A stretch of DNA of 64,000 nucleotides, taken from contig NZ_JPRO01000002.1 in NCBI RefSeq assembly GCF_000737785.1, forward strand, positions 307,207 to 371,206, written 5' to 3'. This document shows positions 1 through 8,015 of the stretch, piece after piece. The notes under the pieces were generated by a model. That model had not been told where the DNA came from. It worked only from the letters and a program-made list of their open reading frames with translations, and ran no database searches. Each line of letters starts with the position of its first letter. Within the stretch, counting starts at the first letter, position 1. The position numbers and the translations under genes were made by a program. The DNA is from Chryseobacterium luteum (GTDB lineage: Bacteria; Bacteroidota; Bacteroidia; Flavobacteriales; Weeksellaceae).

Positions 1-1072
1 TGGCCGTAGTAAGAGCGCCTTTGGAGGACATTCCTACAATAGCGACAACACCTACATTTTTGAAGCAGTCTAAAGATTCAAAACCTCCGATTACCTGTGA
101 CGTTACAAAATCTGCCCAGTCTGTAATTTTAAATACACCGCTGGTAAACTGCAGTTCCTGTGTATTACCGATATCTGCAAATTTTCGGTCCTCCATTAGT
201 AAAAACCGGTGTTTTTCAGCCAAAGCCTTTAAAGGGACGATTGTTTTTTCGTATTCAAAATCCGAAATAATATCAATGTGAGTTTTTAATGCAATAATGT
301 GAGGGCCTACTTTTTCAGCAAGGGAAAGCAGTTCCTGAGTCGTAGTAACGTCTGCAGATGCAATCAGGTTTGATTTTTTCGACAAAGCTGTTTCCAGTAA
401 TTTTTTGGAAACCGAATGTTGTGCATGCTCTAATTTCTGTTCGTAAGAACTTCTCGTCTTTTCTTCAAACTGAATATGGTTTCCGTGAAGGAAATCCTGG
501 ATTCTTTTTACTTCTTCATCAGACAGTTCTCCGTTTTCCTGGAGAATAGTGCAAACCTCTGAAATATTGAAAAGGGTATGAACTCTGTAGCCTTTGCTTT
601 CCAGCAGCTGTTTTCCGCCCTGCTCTCTGTCAAGAACCACAACGATGTCCGCTACTTTAAGGTCTTCCTGCTCTACCTCGGCAATAGTTTCGATAAGAGA
701 TTTTCCCGAAGTGATGACATCTTCTACCAAAAGACAGTTCTGCCCTTTCTGGTAAATTCCTTCAATCAGCTTTTTCGTTCCGTAGTTTTTAGCCTCTTTT
801 CTTTTAATAATTAATGGAATATAGCTTTCCAGAGACATGGCAGTGGCCATCGGAAGGGCTGCATAAGGTACTCCGCAGATTAAATCAAAATTATCCAGTG
901 GAAGCATTTCCAATAAATAATTAGCCAGATTCTTTAAGATTTTAGGGTCTGAAGCCAAAGGTCTCAGGTCTACATAGAACGGACTTTCGATACCGCTTTT
1001 TAAGGTAAACCTTCCGAATTTGATGATGCCCAGCTTATAGCACTCTAAGAAAAATTCTTTTTTACTTTCCAT
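1..1072 (-). CDS. pyrE: Orotate phosphoribosyltransferase / OMP decarboxylase fusion (UMP synthase type), 3' end off window
   Basis: This gene covers the last two steps of UMP synthesis in one cytoplasmic polypeptide. The first ~200 residues are an orotate phosphoribosyltransferase with the PRPP-binding motif VEDVITSGKS (about 116-125). The second half is an OMP decarboxylase with LKTHIDI (about 263-269) and the catalytic DRKFADIGNT (about 295-304). That wording matches eukaryotic UMP synthases rather than the E. coli PyrF type (DLKFHDIPNT). The order OPRT then OMPDC is also the eukaryotic one. The start is the ATG at 1072, with a -7 box 20 bp upstream. The reading frame is open to the window edge, so the C-terminal ~100 residues are missing. 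OPRT identity is firm. The OMPDC half is inferred from motifs. Confidence 0.9.
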   Translation of the reverse strand, partial: MESKKEFFLECYKLGIIKFGRFTLKSGIESPFYVDLRPLASDPKILKNLANYLLEMLPLDNFDLICGVPYAALPMATAMSLESYIPLIIKRKEAKNYGTKKLIEGIYQKGQNCLLVEDVITSGKSLIETIAEVEQEDLKVADIVVVLDREQGGKQLLESKGYRVHTLFNISEVCTILQENGELSDEEVKRIQDFLHGNHIQFEEKTRSSYEQKLEHAQHSVSKKLLETALSKKSNLIASADVTTTQELLSLAEKVGPHIIALKTHIDIISDFEYEKTIVPLKALAEKHRFLLMEDRKFADIGNTQELQFTSGVFKITDWADFVTSQVIGGFESLDCFKNVGVVAIVGMSSKGALTTA

Positions 1073-1091
1073 TCTTTTTTATTAGATGCTG

Positions 1092-1099
1092 CAAATTTA
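1092..1099 (-). promoter_or_regulatory. -7 promoter element of the pyrE-pyrF fusion
   Basis: TAAATTTG on the minus strand matches the Bacteroidota consensus TAnnTTTG and lies 20 nt before the ATG at 1072. No convincing -33 TTG is visible at the usual spacing. Confidence 0.5.
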
Positions 1100-1142
1100 A
1101 TGATTTGAAACAAGGCTTAAAAATTTATCAGTCAATTGTCAA

Positions 1143-1172
1143 TAAAAAACCATCCTGAACATTTCAGGATGG
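1143..1172 (-). terminator. Rho-independent terminator after the DUF1232 gene
   Basis: A perfect 10-bp stem (CCATCCTGAA / TTCAGGATGG) with a 3-nt loop is followed by a T run on the minus strand. It separates the DUF1232 gene from the pyrE-pyrF fusion. Confidence 0.8.
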
Positions 1173-1196
1173 CTTAAATATATTTCTGTAATTATT

Positions 1197-1538
1197 TTAT
1201 TTTACAATTTCTGCATCGATCACTTTAGTGCCTTTCAGCCTTTGTTCAGCTTCCCACATTAAGAATTTATCCACTTCTTTGATAAGCTTTGGAATCGTTA
1301 GCGATAATACTGCAAGGTCATCCATGACGCCCAATACAGGCACTGCAAATTCCGGAAGTAAGTCAATAGGGGAGATAACATATAAAATTCCCAGAAGCGG
1401 AAGAATAATATCGATGGATCTTATCGGATATTCTCCTTTTCTCCATAATTTAACCATTCTGAAGATATCGGGGATTTTTTTTACAAAGCCTTTGTGGGCG
1501 ATGGCTTCTTTGGCAAGATTTAATTTTGAATATTTCAT
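1197..1538 (-). CDS. DUF1232 (YkvA-like) membrane-associated protein
   Basis: A 113-aa protein with the hallmark of the DUF1232/YkvA family: a hydrophobic stretch at about 45-65 running into YVISPIDLLPEF, then VLGVMDDLAVLSL. Members are small proteins with one or two membrane-embedded helices and no assigned biochemical role. The N-terminus is basic and has no signal peptide. It is the last gene before a strong terminator in a minus-strand run that begins at the aroC end. The spacing to the TlpA gene is 84 bp, so co-transcription is possible but not shown. Confidence 0.85.
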   Translation of the reverse strand: MKYSKLNLAKEAIAHKGFVKKIPDIFRMVKLWRKGEYPIRSIDIILPLLGILYVISPIDLLPEFAVPVLGVMDDLAVLSLTIPKLIKEVDKFLMWEAEQRLKGTKVIDAEIVK

Positions 1539-1622
1539 TCTGTGTTTAGTTTTAATAAATTTTTCAACGTAATAGATTTCACAAATTCTATACCAATAAA
1601 TTATAAAATTTAGTTAAAAAAA

Positions 1623-2162
1623 TTACTTGATGATATTGTCAATGAACTGATGTACAGTTTCTGTGTTCCAATCCCTATAGGCATCCTCTTTTATGATGAT
1701 TCTTCCGTGCTGATCAATAAGAAAAGTGGTAGGGAATACTTTGGGAAGAATTTTTTCAGAAATAGGACTTTGTGCAATATATACGGGAACGGTGTAATTA
1801 TTTTCCTTTAAAAACTTTTTTACATCATCTTCCTTATCATTCATGGCAATAAGTATAAAATCTACATTTCCTTTTCTGGAATCATATAACTTCTGGATGG
1901 TTGGCCATTCTTTTCTGCATGGCGGGCACCATGTTCCCCAGAAATTAAGAAAAACAGGCTTGTTCCTGAAAGCTTTCAGATTGGTGCTTGGTACATTGAT
2001 TCCTTTAAGCTCAATATCATAATCTTCTTCGTTTACATGTACGGCATTTTCAATCGTAGCAATGGGGAAGAACTGGTCTCTGAGGTATTCTTTTATTCCG
2101 GGAACAAAAGCTACAACACCGATAATGATGATGAGGACGAGATAAATGATATTCTTTTTCAT
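1623..2162 (-). CDS. TlpA/ResA-like membrane-anchored thiol-disulfide oxidoreductase
   Basis: A 179-aa protein. Residues 1-25 form an uncleaved membrane anchor (KKNIIYLVLIIIIGVVAFV). A thioredoxin fold follows, with FLNFWGTWCPPCRKEWPTI at about 72-90 carrying the CPPC redox pair and a cis-proline region FPTTFLID at about 143-150. This arrangement fits periplasmic thiol reductases used in cytochrome c maturation or oxidative repair. No cytochrome genes lie nearby, so the substrate is unknown. It lies 48 bp downstream of another thioredoxin-fold gene and may share its transcript. Confidence 0.9.
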   Translation of the reverse strand: MKKNIIYLVLIIIIGVVAFVPGIKEYLRDQFFPIATIENAVHVNEEDYDIELKGINVPSTNLKAFRNKPVFLNFWGTWCPPCRKEWPTIQKLYDSRKGNVDFILIAMNDKEDDVKKFLKENNYTVPVYIAQSPISEKILPKVFPTTFLIDQHGRIIIKEDAYRDWNTETVHQFIDNIIK

Positions 2163-2210
2163 GCGTTGATTTTACTGTTATTTTTTTGCCGTATGGAATT
2201 CAATGTCTGA

Positions 2211-2774
2211 TTATAATAGTTCCAGAATCTCCTGAACTGCATCTTTGCCTCTGTTTTTTGCATAATACAGCTGAAGGTCATTATAGAAATTATCTTTTGG
2301 ATAGGCCTCGGGATCTGCTTTGTGCTTCATTAACAGCTCGTGTCCGTATTTCGGGCGGGGTCCCCATGAGTTCTTAACGTTGAAATCCTTATCAAGAATA
2401 ATTACTTTAGGGATAGATTCCGTACCGTTGGTCAGGTATTGGTTAATCAGGCTTTTATCACTGTCCCTGAGAAAAAGCCTCACATCGTTGTGGCCTTTGA
2501 AAAAGGTAATAAGTGCCGGAACCGTTGCACTGGCATCGCCGCACCAGGCTTCCGAAATGATCAGTATCTTTCCGTCAAAATTCTTAGCGGCTAATTCTTT
2601 TAACTGTTCTTCATCCGGAACATACTTTTTCAGTGTTCTGTCCATTCTCTGAAGCCCAAGTTCGTAATATTGTTTATAGTCGGTTTCCTGTTGGTTGGAA
2701 GGATTTTCTAATCTTTCTTTTCCGATGCGGATGTATTCTTCAAAAGAAATTCCCTGATCCCAGTAATTTTTCAT
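2211..2774 (-). CDS. Thioredoxin-fold protein with a WCGDA active-site variant
   Basis: A 187-aa cytoplasmic protein without a signal peptide. A thioredoxin-like core starts near residue 67 (GKILIISEAWCGDASATVP). The usual CxxC has become C-G-D-A, so only one active-site cysteine remains. A cis-Pro loop follows (ESIPKVIILD, about 117-126). Proteins of this type are common in Bacteroidota and usually annotated only as thioredoxin family. A single-Cys site argues against ordinary disulfide exchange. The gene follows aroC by 17 bp, suggesting one operon. Confidence 0.8.
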   Translation of the reverse strand: MKNYWDQGISFEEYIRIGKERLENPSNQQETDYKQYYELGLQRMDRTLKKYVPDEEQLKELAAKNFDGKILIISEAWCGDASATVPALITFFKGHNDVRLFLRDSDKSLINQYLTNGTESIPKVIILDKDFNVKNSWGPRPKYGHELLMKHKADPEAYPKDNFYNDLQLYYAKNRGKDAVQEILELL

Positions 2775-2791
2775 TACTAAAAATATTTATG

Positions 2792-3862
2792 TTAAAAATT
2801 GTTGATGTTTCTTGTTTTATTGATCAAAAAGAGGTCAGCCAGCACAAATGCAGCCAGGCTTTCCACAACAGGAACAGCTCTGGGTACTACACATGGATCA
2901 TGGCGTCCCTTTCCTTCTACAATAACAGGATTTCCATATCTGTCTACACTGTCCTGTGGTCTCAAGATAGTGGCTACAGGCTTGAAGGCTGCACGGAAAT
3001 AAATATCCATTCCGTTGGAAATTCCTCCCTGGATCCCTCCTGAAAGATTAGATTTTGTAGTGAAATCTGGATTGAACGCATCATTATGCTCTTTTCCTGT
3101 CATTTTGGCACCACAGAAACCGCTTCCGTATTCAAATCCCTTGCAGGCGTTAATATTCAGCATTGCTTTACCCAGCTCAGCCTGAAGCTTGGAAAATACA
3201 GGTTCTCCGATTCCTACGGGAACGTTTTTGATCACGCAGGTAACGGTTCCGCCGATGGTATTGCCTTCCTTTTTGATCTCTTTGATTCTTTCAATCATTT
3301 TTTCGGCAGTTTCGGCATCCGGACATCGTACATCATTGCTTTCCGTCTTGGAAAAGTCTAAGTCCTGATATGGTTTTTCACAGAAAATATCGCCTACGGA
3401 AGAAACATAAGCATTAATTTCGATGCCTGATAAAAGCTGTTTGGCCAATGCTCCTGCAACAACCCAGTTAATGGTTTCTCTTGCTGAAGATTTTCCGCCT
3501 CCGCGGTAGTCTCTTATTCCGAATTTCTGGTCGTAAGTGAAATCTGCATGACTCGGGCGGTACGAATCTGCAATATGGTCGTAGTCTTTAGACTTCTGAT
3601 TTTCATTTTCTATGATAAAGCCAATCGGGGTACCTGTTGTTTTTCCTTCAAAAATCCCTGAAAGGAACTTTACCGTGTCACTTTCTTTTCTCTGGGTGAC
3701 AATAGCGGACTGGCCGGGTTTCCTGCGATCCAATTCATATTGAATTTTATCGAAATCTACTGTTAAACCTGCCGGGAAATTATTGATGATTCCGCCGTAA
3801 GCCACACCGTGACTTTCTCCAAATGTTGTAAGACTAAGAAGATTACCTAATATATTGAACAT
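2792..3862 (-). CDS. aroC: Chorismate synthase
   Basis: This enzyme converts 5-enolpyruvylshikimate-3-phosphate to chorismate with reduced FMN, the last common step of the shikimate pathway. The 356-aa protein has normal length. Family signatures are [10 protein letters not shown] at about 15-24, RPSHAD about 101-106, the FMN-site [10 protein letters not shown] at about 121-130 and the C-terminal [17 protein letters not shown]. The start is ATG at 3862. A -7 box lies only 4 nt upstream of it, so the mRNA may be leaderless. The two thioredoxin-fold genes downstream are closely spaced. Confidence 0.97.
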   Translation of the reverse strand: MFNILGNLLSLTTFGESHGVAYGGIINNFPAGLTVDFDKIQYELDRRKPGQSAIVTQRKESDTVKFLSGIFEGKTTGTPIGFIIENENQKSKDYDHIADSYRPSHADFTYDQKFGIRDYRGGGKSSARETINWVVAGALAKQLLSGIEINAYVSSVGDIFCEKPYQDLDFSKTESNDVRCPDAETAEKMIERIKEIKKEGNTIGGTVTCVIKNVPVGIGEPVFSKLQAELGKAMLNINACKGFEYGSGFCGAKMTGKEHNDAFNPDFTTKSNLSGGIQGGISNGMDIYFRAAFKPVATILRPQDSVDRYGNPVIVEGKGRHDPCVVPRAVPVVESLAAFVLADLFLINKTRNINNF

Positions 3863-3866
3863 GATA

Positions 3867-3874
3867 CAAAATTA
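3867..3874 (-). promoter_or_regulatory. -7 promoter element of aroC
   Basis: TAATTTTG on the minus strand (TAnnTTTG) ends 4 nt before the aroC ATG. Transcription would begin at or within a few bases of the start codon. Confidence 0.5.
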
Positions 3875-3912
3875 CCTATTTTTCTTCAGATAATAAAGTT
3901 TCTGGATTGGTT

Positions 3913-5544
3913 CTATTGATCAGTGTTTTTGATGGTATTGATAATGTCCTGTGCTTGCTTTTTTTCTTGAGGTGTGAGTTTTTTCCAGATGAAGCCTTTT
4001 CTGATATTTTTTTCATCAGTGTATTGAGGGAAAATTCCTGCTTTCACATCATCAGAAATATAGCCGGCTGAAATTGCCGGAATAGGATTGTCGAAATTAA
4101 AAGGATAATTTTTAGACACATTGAACTGTAAGTTTCCTGTCCGGAAAGTTTCAAATCTTTTATAATGATAGGTTGAAGGCCTGTATAGCTGTTCTTTTTT
4201 AAACCCCACCATGAAATTGCCCGGTCTGAAACTCGGAACGTACTGACGGATGAAATTGGGAAAGCTTAAAATGCCTATTACCAATACGCTTGATACGGAG
4301 AAAAAAATAATTGAGTTTCTTTTATTACAGTGAGCAAAGAGGACGAAAAATATCACAAAAAACACATCAATAAAAAAGCGGTACTGTGCCGAAAAAGCCA
4401 ATACCAGCATACTTTTTATTAATATGGAGATACAGATCAGTGTGATCATCTTTTTCTTTTTAATGAAAGCAAAAACAGAGAACACAGCCAGGCTTATAAT
4501 GAAAATAATATTGATCTTCGATTTAATTCCGTCCAGTATAAACCAGTTCCTGATACTGTCATAAAAGGAGAATTTCTGAATTTCCTCATGCGTATACTGC
4601 ATATCATATGTTTTCTGAATAGCATATTGTGACGAAATTTTCAATATTTCCGGGTTGGGTTTCCAGCTGAATCCCAGGTCAGCTGCTGCAACAGGGAACA
4701 GCGGATATCCGAAGGTGTATATATTTTTAATAAAGAATAAAATAAGAATTCCGGTTCCTAAAATCCAGTTTTTATAATTGGGCTTAAAAATAAATACGGA
4801 ACAGAGAAATACCAGTAACGGAAGCCATATCATTGTAGGTTTTATGGAAAAAACAAAAACGGAGTAAGCGAAGAGAAGGCCAATGTTTTTATTTCCTTTA
4901 ATGATCTCATTTAAAATAATGAGCGATAACGTGATAACTGGAAGATCGGGACTTGGAGACTGGGAAAAAAGCAGCAACACGGGAATAAAACATAGCTGGA
5001 TCCAGCTTTTCTTTTCAAAAATATAAACTGTATATAGAACCAGCAGGACAGCATTAATTCTTAGGAAGGGATCAGAAAAACCTGAAAAGCCTGCCTGGAA
5101 AATATGCCATACGGACATCTGCCCCAGCGTAAGATCCAGATTGGCAATGCCTTTCACCATACCATATTCTGTGAGCCATTTGATCGTAGGAACATAATAT
5201 CCGAAATGATCCAGTATATAGGGATGAAAGGAACTGGCGTAGAAAATAACCATTGAGATACTGCCAATTAAAACCGCATCTTTCTTTGAAAACTGGTTGA
5301 TTTTCCGGTATGATCTCTTTTTAAAGAAGAAAAAAACTCCGGCCATTATAAACGGAATTTCCACATATATATTAATAGGAATGAAAAAAGCCAGAACAGT
5401 CCATAAAAGGCTGATTCCTAATATTCCGGTTAAAATACTTCCTGAAATTCCATCAAACAGGGAGCCGCAAAATCTTTCCATGATTTGCCCCCAGCCTGCG
5501 AGCACTGAGAGAATAAGAACTGAAGAAAGTAAAAGTAAAATCAT
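3913..5544 (-). CDS. Polytopic inner-membrane protein, possible GT-C-like glycosyltransferase fold
   Basis: A hydrophobic protein of about 543 aa with some 10-12 predicted membrane segments and a soluble C-terminal tail (about 480-543) rich in charged and aromatic residues. I do not recognise a catalytic motif. The general look (many helices, a long loop, a C-terminal periplasmic tail) recalls the LIC_10190-type membrane proteins and GT-C glycosyltransferases, but this is a guess. The frame is open from a TTG at 5571. I prefer the ATG at 5544 because the intervening codons lie inside the terminator hairpin of the preceding gene and the ATG directly follows its T run. The upstream lipoprotein gene is 52 bp away. 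Confidence 0.7.
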   Translation of the reverse strand: MILLLLSSVLILSVLAGWGQIMERFCGSLFDGISGSILTGILGISLLWTVLAFFIPINIYVEIPFIMAGVFFFFKKRSYRKINQFSKKDAVLIGSISMVIFYASSFHPYILDHFGYYVPTIKWLTEYGMVKGIANLDLTLGQMSVWHIFQAGFSGFSDPFLRINAVLLVLYTVYIFEKKSWIQLCFIPVLLLFSQSPSPDLPVITLSLIILNEIIKGNKNIGLLFAYSVFVFSIKPTMIWLPLLVFLCSVFIFKPNYKNWILGTGILILFFIKNIYTFGYPLFPVAAADLGFSWKPNPEILKISSQYAIQKTYDMQYTHEEIQKFSFYDSIRNWFILDGIKSKINIIFIISLAVFSVFAFIKKKKMITLICISILIKSMLVLAFSAQYRFFIDVFFVIFFVLFAHCNKRNSIIFFSVSSVLVIGILSFPNFIRQYVPSFRPGNFMVGFKKEQLYRPSTYHYKRFETFRTGNLQFNVSKNYPFNFDNPIPAISAGYISDDVKAGIFPQYTDEKNIRKGFIWKKLTPQEKKQAQDIINTIKNTDQ

Positions 5545-5576
5545 AAAAAAAGATTGCTTAAAAATAAGCAATCTTT
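5543..5576 (-). terminator. Terminator of the glycine-zipper lipoprotein gene
   Basis: A 12-bp stem AAAGATTGCTTA / TAAGCAATCTTT with an AAAA loop is followed on the minus strand by seven T residues. It ends immediately before the ATG of the membrane-protein gene at 5544 and so decides that gene's start. Confidence 0.8.
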
Positions 5577-5595
5577 AAATGTTATCGTGAAAATA

Positions 5596-6150
5596 TTAAT
5601 TACGTGGCTGAACTCTTCCGTCTTTTCTATCCCCGGCCCTACCGATTGTATAACCGGTTGCACCCCCTACAACACCTCCGATCACTGCTCCGAGACCTCT
5701 GTTTTTCTTAGCAACAATGGCTCCTAATGCAGCACCACCTACGGCACCGATAGCGGTTCCTTTGGCAGCTTTACTCCATCCTTTCTTTTGAGCGGTTGTT
5801 CCCTGAGAAGAGCTGTTTCCGTTGTTGTTTGCATACGTTCCGCCTCCTGAGTTAGAGTTTGAGCCTCTGTCTCTATATACTGTTCTTGTTTCTCTTATGA
5901 TCTGAGGCTTTGAATTACTGGCTGCAGCTGCCTGAGATTTTTTACTTTCAGAGATGCTGTCTGCCTTTTTCTGTGCTTCATACACTAGTTTTTCTTTCTC
6001 GATGGCCAGCTTTTGCTTTTCTATATCAAGCTGTCTTGCCTGAAATTCAAGTTTCTGCTCTTCAAGAGATTTTTCGGCTGTCCTTTCGTCTTTTTTACAG
6101 GCTGTCAGTAAAAACACTGATAAAAAACCTGCCAGTACTATCTTTCTCAT
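5596..6150 (-). CDS. Lipoprotein with coiled coil and C-terminal glycine zipper
   Basis: A 184-aa protein. A lipoprotein signal (LLTAC, Cys at 18) is followed by KKDE. Residues about 26-66 form a charged coiled coil (repeats such as LDIEKQKLAIEKEKL). A Ser/Asn/Gly-rich linker follows, then a glycine zipper at about 130-170 (GTAIGAVGGAALGAIV, GAVIGGVVGGATGYTIG), of the YMGG/SlyB-like type that inserts in membranes. The mature protein is probably held in the envelope by both a lipid and the zipper. Its function is unknown. It carries its own terminator downstream. Confidence 0.8.
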   Translation of the reverse strand: MRKIVLAGFLSVFLLTACKKDERTAEKSLEEQKLEFQARQLDIEKQKLAIEKEKLVYEAQKKADSISESKKSQAAAASNSKPQIIRETRTVYRDRGSNSNSGGGTYANNNGNSSSQGTTAQKKGWSKAAKGTAIGAVGGAALGAIVAKKNRGLGAVIGGVVGGATGYTIGRAGDRKDGRVQPRN

Positions 6151-6355
6151 AATTCAAATTTTAATAGTAGTCTTAGCCAAAAGGCTGCAACTGTCTATGT
6201 ATTTTCAATTATGAAGCCAAATTTTAGTTAAGAAGTGTTAAAGTGATAAATTTTATAATAAAACTGAAATACCGGTGAGCTATTTCTGCCTGTAAAAGTT
6301 CCGGAAGTCATTTTTAATTGAATAAAAATTTTTATTCAGTTCATATAGAATTGGT

Positions 6356-6363
6356 TATTTTTG
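6356..6363 (+). promoter_or_regulatory. -7 promoter element of the 149-aa lipoprotein gene
   Basis: TATTTTTG matches TAnnTTTG and lies 20 nt before the ATG at 6384. The -33 TTG is not obvious. Confidence 0.45.
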
Positions 6364-6383
6364 GAATACCAAATTAATTTAAT

Positions 6384-6833
6384 ATGAAAATATCAATTTT
6401 TAAAACGATGGCTTTTGTAGCCTTATCCGTTGCGGCTGTTTCGTGCTCTTCAAATGATGATATTACGACAGATGTTCAGCCTCAGGCTTCTACTACAGCT
6501 TCTAAAGAGGTTTCAAAAACGAAAACCTATAAGGTAAGGTACGGCCTTATATCTTTGGAAGGGACCAAAACACTTTCAGGAAATTATGACGTAGGAAGCT
6601 TTGTGGCTGAGAATACAGTTACCGGTGAGGTTTATGACACCTATTACGGTGGCGGCTTCCAGGCTCTTCCGGGTTATTATGAAGGAATTCCGGCAGGAAC
6701 CTATACATTCTCTGCCATGCAGGGACAGGGAGGCTGGACGGGTTACGGGTCGGTAACAGGAACTGTATCTGATGCCCAGGTAGATGCTGACGGATATATT
6801 ACGGTGTATATTCCTGTAACCTGGACAGAATAA
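6384..6833 (+). CDS. Hypothetical lipoprotein, probably surface exposed
   Basis: A 149-aa protein with a lipoprotein signal ending VAAVSC (Cys about 21), followed by SSNDDITTD. Ser and acidic residues right after the lipidated Cys resemble the export signal that sends flavobacterial lipoproteins to the cell surface. The mature part is Ser/Thr/Gly/Tyr-rich and predicted beta (for example GNYDVGSFVAENTVTGEVYD), compatible with a small beta-sandwich. I recognise no family. It has its own -7 box and a terminator 28 bp downstream, so it is probably monocistronic. Confidence 0.75.
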   Translation: MKISIFKTMAFVALSVAAVSCSSNDDITTDVQPQASTTASKEVSKTKTYKVRYGLISLEGTKTLSGNYDVGSFVAENTVTGEVYDTYYGGGFQALPGYYEGIPAGTYTFSAMQGQGGWTGYGSVTGTVSDAQVDADGYITVYIPVTWTE

Positions 6834-6860
6834 TTTATTGTTAAATAATAACCAGTTTAT

Positions 6861-6889
6861 AAATCCTCAGATGAGGATTTTTTTATTTT
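6861..6889 (+). terminator. Terminator after the 149-aa lipoprotein gene
   Basis: The stem AAATCCTCA / TGAGGATTT with a 2-nt loop is followed by a T-rich tract. Confidence 0.8.
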
Positions 6890-6998
6890 GACTTGATTAA
6901 AAGCTTCCATTTTTGAGAAATTCCTGGTCATAATAGAATAAAGTATATTAAAACCGAATTTATGATTGAGCTCATAAAAATGGAAACTTTAAACATGT

Positions 6999-7099
6999 TA
7001 TCTTTGAAATGTAGAATTAAATAATAGTTTTATTTAAAATTATAATAAATTTTTTTCATCATTTGTGTTTTTTGAGCCTCCATCATGGGGGCTTTTTTT
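6999..7099 (+). other. Possible short transcription unit without ORF (promoter box to terminator)
   Basis: TATCTTTG at 6999-7006 is an exact -7 element. A strong terminator follows at 7075-7099 (AGCCTCCAT / ATGGGGGCT stem, then T7). No reading frame of note lies between them. The stretch could encode an RNA of about 85 nt, or be the promoter and terminator left from a deleted gene. No -33 TTG is found at normal spacing, so confidence is low. Confidence 0.25.
7075..7099 (+). terminator. Intergenic terminator
   Basis: The hairpin AGCCTCCAT..ATGGGGGCT is followed by seven T residues. No gene ends directly before it. Confidence 0.7.
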
Positions 7100-7186
7100 A
7101 TTTTCTAAACTGATGAGGTTTTATGATAAGCTATTCTTCATTCCTATAATATAAGCTTGATATGTCTTAACGACAGACGGTGATAA

Positions 7187-7438
7187 ATGGAAAAATATGA
7201 TATTAGTCATGAAAAATAAATTGAAAATACATCAAATGAAATCCTCTTATTTTACGGTCATGCTTTAAACACCCTATCAGCAGGCAATTTGAGGATTTAT
7301 TCAAATTGGAATTATCTAAATATGGTGATAAATGCGTTAAAAAAGTATTTAAAAAGTATTTTAAATGATGAAAAGTTTGGCACGATTTTTCAATACATGA
7401 AGCAACTCATGTTTAATTTGAGTTTTCATGGTTATTAG
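7187..7438 (+). pseudogene. Remnant of a small gene with an in-frame stop
   Basis: From the ATG at 7187 a frame runs 10 codons (MEKYDISHEK), hits TAA at 7217-7219, then stays open for about 72 codons to TAG at 7436-7438. The second part has protein-like composition (FYGHALNTLSAGNLRIY, SILNDEKFGTIFQYMKQL). A strong terminator begins 6 bp after the final stop, as expected for a gene end. I do not recognise the family. It could instead be a short gene with a later start (ATG 7322, 38 codons). Confidence 0.4.
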
Positions 7439-7443
7439 TTTTT

Positions 7444-7472
7444 ATCCCCGAAGCAATTCGGGGATTTTTTTT
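7444..7472 (+). terminator. Terminator after the gene remnant
   Basis: The 9-bp stem ATCCCCGAA / TTCGGGGAT with a GCAA tetraloop is followed by eight T residues. Confidence 0.85.
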
Positions 7473-7544
7473 GCATCATTTTAGATTATCGCAAGGGGAT
7501 TTAATAGATTTAGTTTTCAGCTGTTTTATATATAAAATTAAACC

Positions 7545-7730
7545 ATGAAAATCTCTCTTCTCATTGTATCATTAATCATTTCATTACTATCTTTTACCCA
7601 AAACGTGAATTCTAATGTAGATGAAATTGATAGAGATATCCTGAATTATTTCAAGGCGCGAAGTGCAAATGCTTCGGCTGAATCTTTCAATGCTAAAATC
7701 AAAACTTCAGATTATAAAGTAGAGGGGTAA
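7545..7730 (+). CDS. Small secreted hypothetical protein, possibly truncated
   Basis: A 61-aa ORF starting MKISLLIVSLIISLLSF, a convincing signal peptide, then a short hydrophilic remainder ending SDYKVEG. It has no recognised domain and no close neighbour in an operon. The stop comes early for an exported protein and the region around it is decayed, so this may be the 5' part of a broken gene. No frame with similar composition continues after the stop. Confidence 0.4.
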   Translation: MKISLLIVSLIISLLSFTQNVNSNVDEIDRDILNYFKARSANASAESFNAKIKTSDYKVEG

Positions 7731-7851
7731 GAGATAAAGCCTTTGTGCTATTCAGATTAGCTAATCTTTTTGCATAGTCCCCCAAGTTTTGAGCCTGATC
7801 TTTATTCGCAGGATGTTTTTTTGAAAAAAGTAATGACAAAATATTAAAAAT

Positions 7852-7884
7852 AAAAAAACCTCTAAAGATAATTAGAGGTTTTTA
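7852..7884 (-). terminator. Terminator of tRNA-Cys
   Basis: The inverted repeat AAAAACCTCTAA / TTAGAGGTTTTT starts 3 nt beyond the tRNA 3' end and is followed by a T run on the minus strand. Confidence 0.8.
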
Positions 7885-7886
7885 AG

Positions 7887-7957
7887 AGGTACCTAGCGGA
7901 TTCGAACCGCTGTAGATGGTGTTGCAGACCACTGCCTAGCCACTCGGCCAAAGTACC
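7887..7957 (-). tRNA. tRNA-Cys (anticodon GCA)
   Basis: A 71-nt cloverleaf on the minus strand. The acceptor stem GGTACTT pairs with AGGTACC (one G-T pair). The D arm is GGCCG..AGTGGC. The anticodon loop CTGCAAC carries GCA. The T arm is GCGG-TTCGAAT-CCGC. The discriminator base is T, as expected for Cys tRNA. The CCA end is not encoded. A terminator follows directly. Confidence 0.95.
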
Positions 7958-8015
7958 ATTTTTACCATTTTTGAGGTGTGCAAATATAGCAAAAAATTTT
8001 AACGAACAAAAATTT

